DNA from: Bolinopsis microptera | Taxonomy: Eukaryota; Ctenophora; Tentaculata; Lobata; Bolinopsidae | Assembly (NCBI RefSeq): GCF_026151205.1 | Contig: NC_087072.1 | Span: 24,323,603-24,381,798, forward strand | DNA: 58,196 bases | Reading direction: 5' to 3' | Shown: in pieces, positions 25,401 through 34,884 of the stretch | How the letters are laid out: each line of letters opens with the position of its first letter | How positions within the stretch are numbered: position 1 is the stretch's first letter | Notes under the pieces: generated by a model | What the model was told of the DNA's origin: nothing | The model's database searches: none | Seen by the model: only the letters and a program-made list of their open reading frames with translations | Translations under genes and position numbers: made by a program

Positions 25401-27723
25401 AAGGAAGGAAACATGATACTACAGAAACTGAGAAACATGTGATGTACGTGTACAATGTACATGTACAAAGGCCTCATGGATCTATGTCTGTAACTCTGTA
25501 AAGTTGGGGTTATTATATTCTGACGAAGTATTCTGCAGGAGAGTGTAGGAGTGTGGTGTGGTCTGCAGGAGAAGCTGAATGCGGGATACTGGATAGACCC
25601 CAAGAGGATAGCATGAAGACCTACCTCTGGGATGACTGGGGTGTCCTAAGCAGGGTTGTGAAATTCAAATACGTGTTTTACGTTTTTTTGAATCGGAGCG
25701 TTTTTACGTTTTTTAACAGGTTTTTGCGTATTTATTTTAAAAACGTTGTGATTTATACGGAAATTTACAATGTTTTGACGGTCACCGACTACCAGTAAAC
25801 GAACCAGCGAAGTACGAACACTGAGGCCTGGGCCACAATCACATAAGCAGATTGCAGTCTGCAGTTACACTGTACACTTACATTCCTATTAAAACTGCAA
25901 AGTATCGAAACGATCCATCACATATCCTCATTACTCACTTTATTATTGTAGTTAAGCGAACATTCCAGACTCTGCTATATTATATGAAACTGCAGCTGAT
26001 TCCCACCCCTCTTAGTTATTCGTGTTACATGTACAGCAACTTAGAAAGCAAGAGTTTCAACAGCCAACACAACTGGCAAGTTTGATTGGTCATACCGCTA
26101 CATTTTGAATTTCCACGTGAGTCGGCTTGATTAGATTATGCGAACGTTTTTTCTCGTTTTTGAACGTTTTTTGAAAAGGATAGAAAAAAGCACGTTTTTA
26201 ACGTTTTTTGAGTTTACCATTTACGTTTTTCACAACCCTGGTCCTAAGGAGATGATACCGCGGAAATCTATGAGAAAATGAGGGGGTCGAGTGGCAGGTC
26301 GAGTGAGGAGGAATAAGTAATATTATAACATGACGTATATTGTACATGAGCACACCTCATCATACAGCGCTGAATAAGAGCTGCATGCTGGTCACAAGAC
26401 ATGGTCACAAGGCATGGTCGCAACATGTCACCTTAAGGGAGCTGGATAGACGTTACACAAATGCGAAACAACGGTCGAAAACAAACGGTTATTTCACTCT
26501 GTTTATATGGATATGATATGATTTGATGAAATATGATAGTAACATCATCAAGTTCGGTGAAATATGATACCATAATCAGGTGACAGAGATTAAGAAGCAC
26601 AAACCAGTTGACAACGGTCGGAAAGTGATCACGTGATGTTTAAAAGCTTTTAAACACAATCCTTATCTTAATGATCTATCTCATATTTCTAGAACCCCCC
26701 TGCAAAACACTGATTAACCTACACAGGTCACAGGTATGAGAGCTACCTCAAAATAATGGGCTGTTCAAATCAAGCTTTATTGATGAAGACCTTTTTACAC
26801 TCGATTATAATGAGATACGGAAACATAAAACATGTACCTCATCGTGATTTGATCGGGTTGTACTTCCTAGATACATTCTTTAGGTTCAAACGTGAATACA
26901 TAGGGTGAAAGCCAAAGCTCAATGCACATGTATGTCCTTATTAGACTGCAAATAGAGACTGCAATTAGACTGCAATTAGACTGCAACAACACAAAACCTA
27001 AGTTTACGACCTAATCAAAGAACTTTACATAAACTGTTCGAGAGAACAACAAGCAACAAACAGGGTACATTGGAGAGGCCTAATACATCGGAGAATGGAG
27101 TTACTATGTGGTGCAGGCCACTCCAATGACTAGGAGGAGACCTTTTTAAGTACAAGTAGTAAGATTGTCTGTTTATGTAGTTATGTGTCAACTGTTACCC
27201 TCCATTGTTGCACTGTTGCTTTGACTAATGAGATGTAATAGGAAAGTCCTACATCAGATTAATGTATCTAACTCATAAATACATGTCCTATATTTCTTGA
27301 GAGATATTGAGGAAATTATTAAACTGAGAGATTTTGCCAAGAAACTGAAAGGAACTAGAGGCGAACATTTGCTAAATCGTATGTGACTTTTGTGTTTAAC
27401 ATGCGGTTATTGCGGGCTCTATTTTAATTATATCATGCTTCTTTAATGTTCCAACAAATTAAGTTTATAACAATTTGAATAATTAACATTTCCCTCTCCA
27501 GGTGATGAACGGAGGGTTCGGGATGGTGCTGGACGGTAGTGAGGAGGCAGGTGAAAAAGCAGTTTCCATGTTACACTGGGACGTAAGTAACGGGGTCTGT
27601 AGGCGAGCCTGGGCCGGCCACCCTCTAGCTCAACAGGCTATGTCCAACACTCAGGACACTGTGCCTGGGTATCATGTCACCATGTGTAACAATGCTGATG
27701 AGGATTTGATCCGGAGCCTTTAG
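1433..27723 (+). CDS. UROC1: Urocanate hydratase (urocanase), 5' incomplete
   Basis: Cytosolic NAD+-dependent enzyme of histidine breakdown, converting urocanate to imidazolonepropionate. Ten exons with consistent phases: 1433-1592, 5634-5730, 5896-6030, 10440-10630, 10971-11095, 11301-11592, 18882-19124, 20206-20340, 20832-21011, 27502-27723 (TAG stop). They join into about 592 residues; the vertebrate enzyme has roughly 676, so about 85 N-terminal residues lie upstream of the window. Recognisable blocks in order: MRAYPI, ELVTYGGNGQVFSNWAQF, MSGHPAG, NGMMIPNYSS, MYGQMTAGSYCYIGPQG, TSGLGGMSGAQ, SDQTSLHNPFNGGYYPVQLS, FWDYGNAFLLE, GFGPFRWVC (cysteine of the catalytic region), VVGSQARILY, LSRDHHDVSGTDSP, HNGGGVGWGE and NGGFGMVLDG. 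The exon-5 acceptor at 10970 has a weak pyrimidine tract. Introns host two complete minus-strand genes, two splice-site minisatellites and transposons. The known family motifs make the call very secure. Confidence 0.96.
1570..4895 (+). repeat. 35-bp minisatellite made of a 5' splice site, 95 copies
   Basis: The first copy (1570-1604) is the real end of the urocanase exon (codons for TYGGNGQ) plus the start of its intron, joined at CAG|GTTAGG. That unit then repeats to 4895. The spacing from first to last copy is 3291 bases, 94 units of 35 plus one base, explained by one inserted G near 1872. Most copies carry CAG|GTAAGG or CAG|GTTAGG, close to the animal 5' splice consensus. Common variants are TACTTACGG, TACTAAAGG and TACTTACAG before TGGTAACGG, and GGGCAG for GGCCAG. 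The final copy reads CAT|GTTAGGC. Because 35 is not a multiple of 3, copies rotate through frames, and the frame runs into a stop at 1641-1643. Only the first donor joins cleanly to GTG TTT AGT at 5634. Confidence 0.97.
4896..5633. other. Urocanase intron remainder
   Basis: Unique sequence between the minisatellite and the exon at 5634. It contains a short (ATG)n-like microsatellite near 5512-5532 and a pyrimidine-rich acceptor ending TGTTTCAG at 5633. No other gene seen. Confidence 0.6.
6031..10439. other. 4.4-kb urocanase intron
   Basis: AT-rich intron between the exons at 5896-6030 and 10440-10630. Two adjacent plus-strand open frames at 7917-8345 and 8347-8703 have no recognisable domain, and I do not call them genes. 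Apart from the imperfect duplication at 6981-7230 I see nothing interpretable. Confidence 0.6.
6981..7230 (+). repeat. Imperfect tandem duplication, 146-bp offset
   Basis: The block starting GCATAATCAAATATGCTC at 6981 recurs at 7127 with substitutions and small indels. Both copies contain GAGATGATGATTTTGGCC and a GATGATGACAACATA stretch. Intronic, no coding content. Confidence 0.8.
11593..12258. other. Urocanase intron left of the nested VWD gene
   Basis: AT-rich sequence that should include the 3' untranslated region of the nested minus-strand gene. A short direct repeat containing TTGCAGGTCATCA occurs near 12004 and again near 12073. No exon recognised. Confidence 0.5.
12259..14220 (-). 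CDS. Secreted Ig-Kazal-Ig-VWD-C8 protein
   Basis: Two exons, 14220-13221 and 13010-12259, phase 1 junction, donor GTTG|GTAAG and acceptor TTTCAG; 583 residues. I start at the ATG at 14220, which begins a clean signal peptide (MLFVFAALFVAATALE); an in-frame upstream GTG is not credible. Order: signal peptide; Ig-like domain (VCKGEGSPTP ... DQGWYVCIV, about 20-115); cysteine-rich follistatin/Kazal-like module (CPKRKFC ... CKPCVDPTYKPICATDC, about 120-190); second Ig-like domain (about 195-285); VWD domain opening with CKVFGDPHVQTFDGKVYDF and including GICGNNNGEPGDD; then a C8-type cysteine module to the end. No transmembrane segment. The families are extracellular and the product is probably matrix or mucus-associated (inference). 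It lies entirely inside a urocanase intron on the opposite strand. Confidence 0.9.
14316..14321 (-). promoter_or_regulatory. Possible TATA box of the VWD gene
   Basis: TATATA on the minus strand, about 96 bases upstream of the ATG at 14220. The position fits a short 5' untranslated region; no transcript data. Confidence 0.35.
14322..17811. other. Urocanase intron between nested gene and duplicated intron end
   Basis: About 3.5 kb of AT-rich sequence. Short minus-strand frames at 14892-15101 and 16065-16283 and a plus-strand frame at 15783-16043 match nothing I know. No further exon, RNA gene or clear transposon seen. Confidence 0.5.
17812..18881 (+). repeat. Duplicated 3' end of a urocanase intron
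   Basis: The intron end before the exon at 18882 is present twice. The left copy (about 17812-18130) and right copy (about 18609-18881) share ATCGATACTTAAACAAGTG, CTTCCATAATCCTGGC, CAGCTTCTTAAACATGAC and AATGCATCTTGACAT, then the acceptor TTGGCAG followed by GCYAGTAGAGCC. The left copy also kept about 30 bases of the exon (GCAGATGTCACCAAACCGGA), which soon meets a stop. Substitutions and indels show it is not brand new. The left acceptor is the seed of the 19-bp array. Confidence 0.92.
18131..18583 (+). repeat. 19-bp minisatellite made of a 3' splice site, 24 copies
   Basis: Unit GGCAGGCTAGTAGAGCCGT, 23 copies that look identical plus a partial last one. The unit is the duplicated acceptor CAG plus the first exon bases (compare CAG|GCCAGTAGAGCCGG at the true junction, 18879-18893). 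The lack of variation suggests very recent expansion. There is no polypyrimidine tract between copies, so only the first site has a normal acceptor context. There are no spacers, so it is not a CRISPR array. Confidence 0.97.
19125..20205. other. Urocanase intron
   Basis: AT-rich intron between exons at 18882-19124 and 20206-20340. Short direct repeats (AGCAAGTTCTCACTCTG twice near 20150-20180) lie just before the acceptor. No gene seen. Confidence 0.55.
20341..20831. other. Urocanase intron
   Basis: AT-rich intron, donor GTAAGT at 20341, acceptor CTCGACAG at 20831. Nothing else recognised. Confidence 0.55.
21012..21659. other. Urocanase intron left of TIR element
   Basis: Starts with donor GTGAGG. 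No feature recognised before the transposable element at 21660. Confidence 0.5.
21660..23121. mobile_element. Non-autonomous TIR element with dispersed internal motif, 1462 bp
   Basis: Perfect 25-base terminal inverted repeats (21660-21684 and 23097-23121; outer bases CGGGTATCGGCCTTAC) flanked by TA on both sides, consistent with a TA target duplication. A 15-base motif, CCTYACAAAATGACA, recurs about seven times forward in the left and middle part and about three times inverted in the right part (near 22748, 22913 and at the right terminus). No transposase reading frame; the longest frame is 88 codons without family features. Mariner-like or another TA-targeting superfamily is possible, but the family is not assigned. 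Confidence 0.85.
23432..25256 (-). CDS. SLC22-like organic ion transporter (MFS)
   Basis: Two exons, 25256-25058 and 24852-23432, join as GCAG|GT...TTTCAG|GT in phase 1; 539 residues, usual for SLC22. The ATG at 25256 is the first in frame; the frame opens two codons earlier at a GTG. An N-terminal cytoplasmic stretch precedes TM1 (SWKYTALLMSLMLVWLGG). A large extracellular loop with several cysteines follows, containing SAEFDLYCD, equivalent to the EWDLVCD element of OCT/OAT proteins. Next is the MFS signature GGYLFDRIGRK, then further membrane segments, a central cytoplasmic loop, DWQGRR between later helices, and a C-terminal ETRNKPIP resembling PETKGKPLPET. It should be a plasma-membrane carrier of organic cations, anions or carnitine-like solutes; the substrate cannot be inferred. 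It lies in the last urocanase intron on the opposite strand. Confidence 0.92.
25651..26240. mobile_element. Non-autonomous hAT-type element, 590 bp
   Basis: Terminal inverted repeats CAGGGTTGTGAAA (25651) and TTTCACAACCCTG (26228-26240), flanked by a perfect 8-base target duplication GTCCTAAG (25643-25650 and 26241-26248). CAGGG ends with 8-bp duplications are typical of hAT transposons. Both subterminal regions are packed with ACGTTTTT-like words in both orientations, possible transposase-binding sites. No coding capacity. It sits about 400 bases upstream of the SLC22 start and within the last urocanase intron. Confidence 0.93.
26249..27501. other. Urocanase intron end
   Basis: AT-rich, with short direct repeats of AGACTGCAATT near 26940-26985. 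The acceptor at 27501 follows a strong pyrimidine tract (TTTCCCTCTCCAG). No gene recognised. Confidence 0.55.
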
Positions 27724-28214
27724 AGAGTGAACGTTTCAACCATGATTAACTGAACACTGGATTTAGGATTATCAGAATACTTTACATTGCTTTTTAATTC
27801 ACTGTGACGGCGTGACCCGTATCTGTATTTTTATTCGTTGCTAATGTTTAGATATTCGTTTTATGGGAGTTTTTATAATACCAGATTGTTAGCATTTTAA
27901 CCCGAGCGTTGGAATATTTCATTTATTGTCGAAAATTTCTGTTATTTACCGATATTGAGGATGTATTTTAAGAGAGTATTTAATTTTTGTCATTTTTAGT
28001 GACCCCCGCACAAACTTTATTTTGACTGGTATATTTTGTATGTGTAGACTGAGCTGTATTGTACGTATAGCATGAGAATTGTGCTTTTTCAACTTTTAGA
28101 GTTTCACTATTACTCAGGCTTTTTAGAGTATCACAGAGTTGTTCGCTTGACTCTTTCAGACTGTCACTCGAAGCCATAAACATCAAAAATTTGACAAACC
28201 TTAACACTTAAAGT
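27724..28214. other. Urocanase 3' flank
   Basis: Probably includes the 3' untranslated region. I see no obvious AATAAA signal close to the stop codon. A minus-strand 75-codon frame at 27980-28207 has no recognised domain. Confidence 0.4.
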
Positions 28215-28574
28215 GGCCGGGGGTACCAATATTGAGAATCGTGGAAATAGATTTTATGATGTTTACTGAAAGAGGAGAGTGAGATCTTCCAGATGGTTTT
28301 TACTCCATAAAAAATATTAATTCTATTACGGACGCGATTTTACCATTTTAACTGTGACAGAAAGTCAGACAAAGTTGTCGGTATTTTCGGAATTACACAC
28401 ACGCGCCGACCTTTAATAGTTTAATGACCCATAACTTTTACCAGAATCCACATTTTTTTGATGTAATAAAAAGCATCTAGTAGATCTCACTCTCCTATTT
28501 TAGAAAAAATCATACAATTAATTTCCACGATTCTCAATATTGGTACCCCCCCCCCCCCCCCCCCCCCCCCGGCC
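28215..28574. mobile_element. Short inverted-repeat element with a 25-C run
   Basis: The left arm begins GGCC and a G5 run, then TACCAATATTGAGAATCGTG (28215-28248). The right arm is its inverted complement (28521-28574) but has 25 Cs (28546-28570) where the left arm has five Gs. No coding sequence and no clear target duplication. I read it as a MITE-like element whose right homopolymer has expanded or is a sequencing artefact. Confidence 0.7.
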
Positions 28575-31500
28575 CCTCAACCTGCAACTTTGTGCGACTT
28601 ATGTTCAGTTTTAAACACTTCCCAAAATATTATCTGACTTTTCAAAATTGTTAGAGTTGATGGGCATGCTAGCTGAATGCTTGGATCGAGGCTTGAGCTT
28701 AAAATGTCAACAATTCAACATACCCACGAGCTATAGGAAATAGCCGTTCTGTAAACCCTTTATGGCTCTGACAAGAGGTAAATGTTCTAAATAAATGATA
28801 AGAATCTGTTCTGTGATAGGAGATTATAATATAGGAGGAGCATAATTTACAACTCAGTATCATTAGATGAGACATTTCACCATGACCTTAGAAGCCTTAA
28901 CTTCTGAAATTACCCTGTGCTTTCCCTTTCAATCAATTTTGTCTAAAGATTGGAATTGTAATTGAGATTTGTTTGTTATGGCTTCTCTTCCTCCCAGGTG
29001 ATGTGTATTCCTTAGCCTTACGGTCTCCGCCCAAGAACGGCCATTGAATTCTGCCCAAGAGAAACCGCTAAACCTGGTAAGTACTTAGTTAAATCTGTAT
29101 GTCTGGTCATTATCCTTGCCTTTTTGGTCGTTATCCTTCTTGAAGAGCGTTGTACACCCGAGGTTACAAGCAATACCATGAATATTACCGAGCTATTTTT
29201 AGGATTTTGAGCGCCTTCTTCAACTCCTTGAAACCTTAGCCTGCGAATCTTGAGCCACTAGACTCAACCCTCCTGTTTAAAATCCGTGAATTTTCCCAGA
29301 CCACGCACTGTTTGTTTACAGCTATTAATGGTCACTAAAAGGTTAATTTGTGCACTGGACCATGATATTTTGTGTACTTAAACTTTAAAAGCGTTTAGAT
29401 GTAGAACGAAGTTCACATGGCGACTGGGAGGAAATGGGAGCCGTTAAACCGTTAGCAGGCACACAAGGCTAACTCTTATAAAGGGTGCATCATGAACTGG
29501 GACTGATTGCTTTGCTAATGACTTCTACCTGTGTACTTTGTATGTACATTTTATTGTGAACAGTTGCTGTTTTTCTCAGCCCAAGTCGTTGATTAAAACC
29601 TACATTTCTTCTAGCAACACCTGTAGTATAATACTCAATAGTAATTCGAACGTTCTAACCTGAGGAGCTGCCTGCATACCTCACATTGGCCGTTTACAGT
29701 TTAAAATTATATACCGCAGAACATGATGATAGCTGTATAAGTGAAACCTTTTTAACGTTATTTTGTTTTGTAAGTTTATTCCATTGCAATTGTATAAATT
29801 AGTTTATTGTATAAGTTGATTGATCAATATATCGAATACAGAATAATTCTCTAAGTGTATCAGGTAGATTGCACAGGACTAAATGATTACACCGTGGTCA
29901 CCACCCCACCCACCATTGTCAGCAAATTATTGTACTTCATCTTAATTACCAGGTTGTACATTGCCTCAGGAAATCTTCCCAAACAGCCTAGTCGCACGGG
30001 GTTTGCCCTGGCTATTACCACTTTGTTACAAGTTTGATTACCTGTGGCCATGGGTAAATATACAAATTTTATATGGAGCTTGTTCGTTGCTCATTACCCG
30101 GTATAATGAATAACGAATCCAGCTCCATATAAAAGTGATCTCTCCATTTTGTGGCCCGTTGCTTTGGTCTGCCATTGTGCCAACTAGACACCTGCACCCG
30201 TCTATTGTCTGACCGTATTCTTAATTCTTATAGCTATAACTGATATTCTGAGCTGTATCGCTCTGAAAATAAACTTCCCGTCACAAACAACCATCATGAT
30301 CAGTGTAACGTTTCCACTTTCCTTGAGATTATTATAAAGTAACACCTTGTCACCCTGCTCTCCGCCTGCTTCGTCTACTATAATATCAAATATACTGGTC
30401 TTATTCACATGAGAATGTCAATCAGCCAAGTAATTGCCTCGCCTAACTTTTGCTACCGGGGCCTCCTAGAATGTTGTTAGTCACCAGTGTTCGTTCCCAT
30501 TATCTGCCTCCTTCTTTATCTGGCTCCTTATTCTCGTTATTCAGGAGTTGTGCTGAGTGAGTGAGTACTGTCTCTCACACAGAGAGAGAGGCTCACCCAG
30601 GAGTACCTAGTACATAATATGTAGGTTTTCTTGGATTCACGACTCTCCTCGCAGGTCTTCTAAGTACATTTTTGATCTTAATTAGACACTATATAACCTG
30701 AATTGTGCTCTCAGTGCAGCAATGTGCACGTGTTCAAGACCTGCATCATCTTTGTGTTCAGAGGTGGGCGGGGGATGCACCCAATCGTTAGCGCTATTAG
30801 GTTTATGACTTTATGAGGCATGCTTATATTCTATATGCCCTCCTTACAAGCAACCAATTAGAGAATTAGGTAGGGTATGGTACTCCCGTACAAACCAGAA
30901 ACTCGAGCTTCTAGACTAGTGATGATCTATTACAATTCTAAGCGAGTACATATTAAAATTAAATGATTAAATGATATTGAAGTCCAGTGGCTGTGGAGGC
31001 CAGTCTATACCGAGGCTCCAGCTTCACTTCCCAACCCTCTCTAGCTCCACCGAGTACAGCCATTACTTAAGTTGTTAGTCACCGTGGCAACATCTACACA
31101 GCATCGAACTCATTACTATAGAATGTCCAGGAAGTTTAAAATACGCAATTATGCGTCCAGCCTTGGTCTTTGAGTGGAGTTGCCTTTTTCCGCCATAGTT
31201 CAGCCCGGTCATTTGCCAAGCTGAGGATCATGATGCTCTGCACACGCTCGGCAATTCGGCCTCAGACCTTGTTTCAAATCACGTTTAACCCTCATAATTA
31301 ATGTTTCACTGGCAAGAGAGTTGGCCCACTTCCGGGACCCTACAATTACTGTCTCCAATTTGAAGGGTGAATGTGTTGACATTGTGTAATGTACATAATA
31401 TTTGGGCTGTTCACTTTCCGCGTGTAGCCAGGTCGCGTGACCCCCACCTGACCTTTATTCTTTTCATTATATCTCACCCGAGCCCTAGTAACAGGCACAC

Positions 31501-33700
31501 TTCCACCCAGTTGGCACTTGCAAGGCACAACCACTTTTGTTCACATATGTTAACCGGACTCATGTACAGTTGTGCAACTTGATTCTTGAAATTTCCTACC
31601 TCGTTTCGTAGCAAAGTCCTTTGTCTGGAGTAGTTAACGGAAAATTGTCGTTAGTAAACCGAGTAAGTTTGCTCTTATCTGTCTCTACAACAAGCGATTT
31701 TAACAATCCGTACTTATTATTACATTATTCTCGTGCAGAGTCAACCTGAAATGGGTATGAAATAATTTTCCAAAGTATTAATCGCTAACATCATGCCCTT
31801 GATTTCAATTTATCGTATGATTAAATTTACGTAATGGCGCATCATTTATGGCGCAACATTTTACAATATTATTAATGTCCTTAAATACTGGGGGGATACT
31901 GGGTCAGGTACCCATGATAAGATAATGCATTCTTGGTCAAGAAACTTTTTCGTTGTTGCTTGTGGATATGGCATGGGATATTTGTACTTTTGTAATAATC
32001 TTAGTGCCTAGCGTAAGATGTACGTATCGTCCTTACTTTATTTTATAGAAAGATTTACATAACTTTAGGGATGTGTCCCCTACATGAACAGCACATGTGC
32101 AAATTCACATACATACTACTGTCTCGTCAGTAGCATATTATGTGAGACGTGAGTGCAATCTAATTATGTCGTGTTATGACATTTAAATCGTGCGCTTCAA
32201 AAGGGTGGTCACGCCGGGATTAAGCTCTGGCAGGTATTTGTACACGACTTGCTCTTGCTCACTTTATCTAATATAATATAAGGCATAATTTAAATTAAGA
32301 TTATGACCACGGCCACTATAATAGTTATGCTAATATTACCTGAGGACCTCACGCCTCGATGTTGCTAACTAAATGTGTCATACATCAATTTATCGCGCCA
32401 CAGCATGTATCTCAAAATTCATTATTTCACTCCTCTCCAGAAATAAGCTTCGTCCGAAGTCTGCAGACTATTTTGATTTTTGTGTTGATAATTTAATCCA
32501 TTGAAGGGGCATGGGCATCTTTAAAGGACGTCCGCAAGTTTTGTCCCATTTTGGATTGCAGCGAAAAAAGTAAATAAAAAATAATAACCCCAATTTTTCG
32601 GGCTTTGATATACCTAGTAGCTACCAGGAACCCATCAATTGATAAATATTGGGTGCATGGTGTTTCTCACCCGACAGTTATCAAATATTACATGTATTTA
32701 GCACTTAAATAAAAACCCCGATTTACAGGGGTTATAATATCCTCTCCCTGACAACCCTGGTTAATCGGGGGTATCAACGCACTTATCTCATGAACTCATT
32801 CCACTTCAAATTGAAGTTGTTTCAAAATCTCCGAGACATTCCACCTCTTAAGTAAATTATACTGACAATGACTGTAAGTCTGGGACGCAGGCCGTGATAA
32901 GTACTGTATTATTGACCGAAACACATGCCAGCCTATCATTAATTCAACCGAATGGTGCTGATAGTTTCCACAGACAATCCTAGTGTTGAAAGTTATTGTC
33001 ACCGTAAAAACGAAAGTATCTTAAGACTAGGAGCTTTTTGATATAATTTTGTCGAACTTAGATCTTGAGCTGCAAATCTCAAATCTGGTAAATTGACTGA
33101 ACCTATTAACGTTCATACAATATTCAGTTACAAATGTACCTTACCTTCAGTTAAAAAAGTACCTTAGCTTAAGGTAAAAGTTAAATCTTGTTCCTATCCA
33201 TATTTTATGAAGCAATAATACCACTCTCGGTTCTCACTCTACCGCTGCAAATTGGTTATCACTGTGACAGTGTGACAATCTGCTATTGTCACAACATCTG
33301 TTTACAGAGATGTGACTAATAATATTGCTATTGGCTGAAAGTGAATATTATTCAAATATTTGGTCTGCTACTTAACTTGGCACCCACGCAACCATTCTCT
33401 GACTCACTGAAGAGACCACAGCAGAATGGAGCTCTATCTTAATATGTCCTTCGATTTCACATTCGTTGGTACTTGGTCTGCGACACTTACTCTGTACGGA
33501 GCATCCAGGGGCTTTAATATATTGTTCGATCAGCCGCACAGTAACGATACCCACCAGGTCACTATGCTCGTCATACTAAGTTAGTGAATGGAACTAGATT
33601 ATTAGATTCTCGTTAGAAGGTAATTTCATCTTGATAAGCAGCGATTCAAACGTTAAATGATGACAATCATGATGATATTTTGTTTTTGTTAAATTAGGTA
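28575..33700. other. Gene-poor stretch
   Basis: About 5 kb of AT-rich sequence with only short frames (60-71 codons, for example 29855-30037, 30202-30408 and 31346-31582) that lack family features. I find no exon chain, RNA gene or clear transposon. Confidence 0.5.
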
Positions 33701-34882
33701 CCTTACTCGGGATTATTATAACGGCCAGGTAGCGCAGTTAACGGCCAGGTAGCGCAGTTGGTTAGCCAGCTTTGCAATCGTGAGGTTGCGGGTTCAAATC
33801 CCACTGCCTGCCTGGTCGTGGGGTGAGTGTTGTTGACATTCAGCTTAGGATCGTGAGTGGTCTATGCAGCCCCCCGGTCTACTCAGCCGAATACTCGAGA
33901 AATCGGGTGTGAGGGTTAAATGAGGAGCTGCACATTGCAGCAAAGTCTCGGGCGAAGAAAGTATGGTACACACTACCTTAACCGTCACTGGCTAAAAACA
34001 AATCCTTCGGCTTCCTGTAATTGGCTGGTTGCACTTGTGTAACAATATGGCTGTTGGAATACTCCGAAGTAAAATAAGTGTCTAGATAAAAAAAAATTAT
34101 GACCGGGATAAAGTGGTGGGTTTAGGGTAATTTCGCCATATTTTTCCCGAACCACATTTTCACCGGTCGTTAATAAACCCGCCTACTCAGCTTTTAGGGT
34201 TCCCAAGGGGTATGGGTGCTCATATTTTAATCGTTGTCTTATATTCACTAAAGAAGACTATTGGGACACTTGTTGTAGGTTTTTCGACTTCATTTGGCTA
34301 AAATTGCAAAAAATTCACCTTTTTGCCCAATTCTTGTCATATATCCTTATTGTCAAATTTGATTTAAATAGGCCAATTTTTAATTTCTTAGGTATTGACT
34401 ATCTCTACATAATGAAATAGGACTAAAAGTAAAAGTAACAGTTAAATTAAAACTTGAATTAATTAAAACTGATGAAAGGGATGATCCAGATGAAGATAAC
34501 GAAGATGATTACAACTTATTGGAAGACTAAACAGCTCTCCCTTTATCTTAATATCGATCTGGTTGTTACGCTTCAAATGTTAAAAACTATTTTCCATCCA
34601 GTTTGATTAACCACGAGTCATTATTTCTGTCTACTTTCAACAATTATTGATAATTTGACTTGTTTCACAAGTTTTAGCAATGCGAAAATTTCTAAACTTG
34701 CTTATCTCTAATAAGGAAATTTACATCTGAGACAACATTTTTGAATCTAAAATTGAAAGGTTGGACACCGGTAAAATGGCGACCGGGAAAATGTGGTGGG
34801 TTTTGAGCAATTTCGCCATATTTTTCCAGAACCATATTTTAACCGGTCGTTAATAAACCCGTCGTAATAATCCCGAGTAAGG
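33701..34882. mobile_element. Composite TIR element of the CCTTACTCGGG family
   Basis: Ends CCTTACTCGGGATTATTA (33701) and its exact inverse (ending 34882) with flanking TA on both sides. Two partial internal copies of the 121-bp relative seen at 43981-44101 occur at about 34101-34184 and 34778-34882 (shared words GTGGTGGGTTT, TTTCGCCATATTTTTCC, CCGGTCGTTAATAAACCCG). A SINE splits the left copy. The 34185-34777 part is unrelated filler without a transposase. Confidence 0.85.
33720..34096 (+). mobile_element. tRNA-derived SINE, tRNA-Ala-like head
   Basis: The head contains a pol III A box (TAGCGCAGTTGG, 33750-33761) and B box (GGTTCAAATCC, 33791-33801) at normal spacing. The anticodon-arm region resembles tRNA-Ala(UGC), with CTTTGCAA. 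The first 20 bases are duplicated (33720-33739 and 33740-33759). The body runs to an A-rich tail (about 34088-34096). The insertion interrupts the TIR element and is bracketed by a short ATTAT/TTAT duplication (33715-33719 and 34096-34100). Stem pairing is imperfect, so it is a SINE head and not a functional tRNA gene. Confidence 0.82.
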
Positions 34883-34884
34883 TA

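Noticed and set aside
33740-33815. Functional tRNA-Ala gene
   Set aside because: A and B boxes are good but acceptor and anticodon stems pair poorly; the unit continues into an A-tailed body with target duplication, so it is a SINE.
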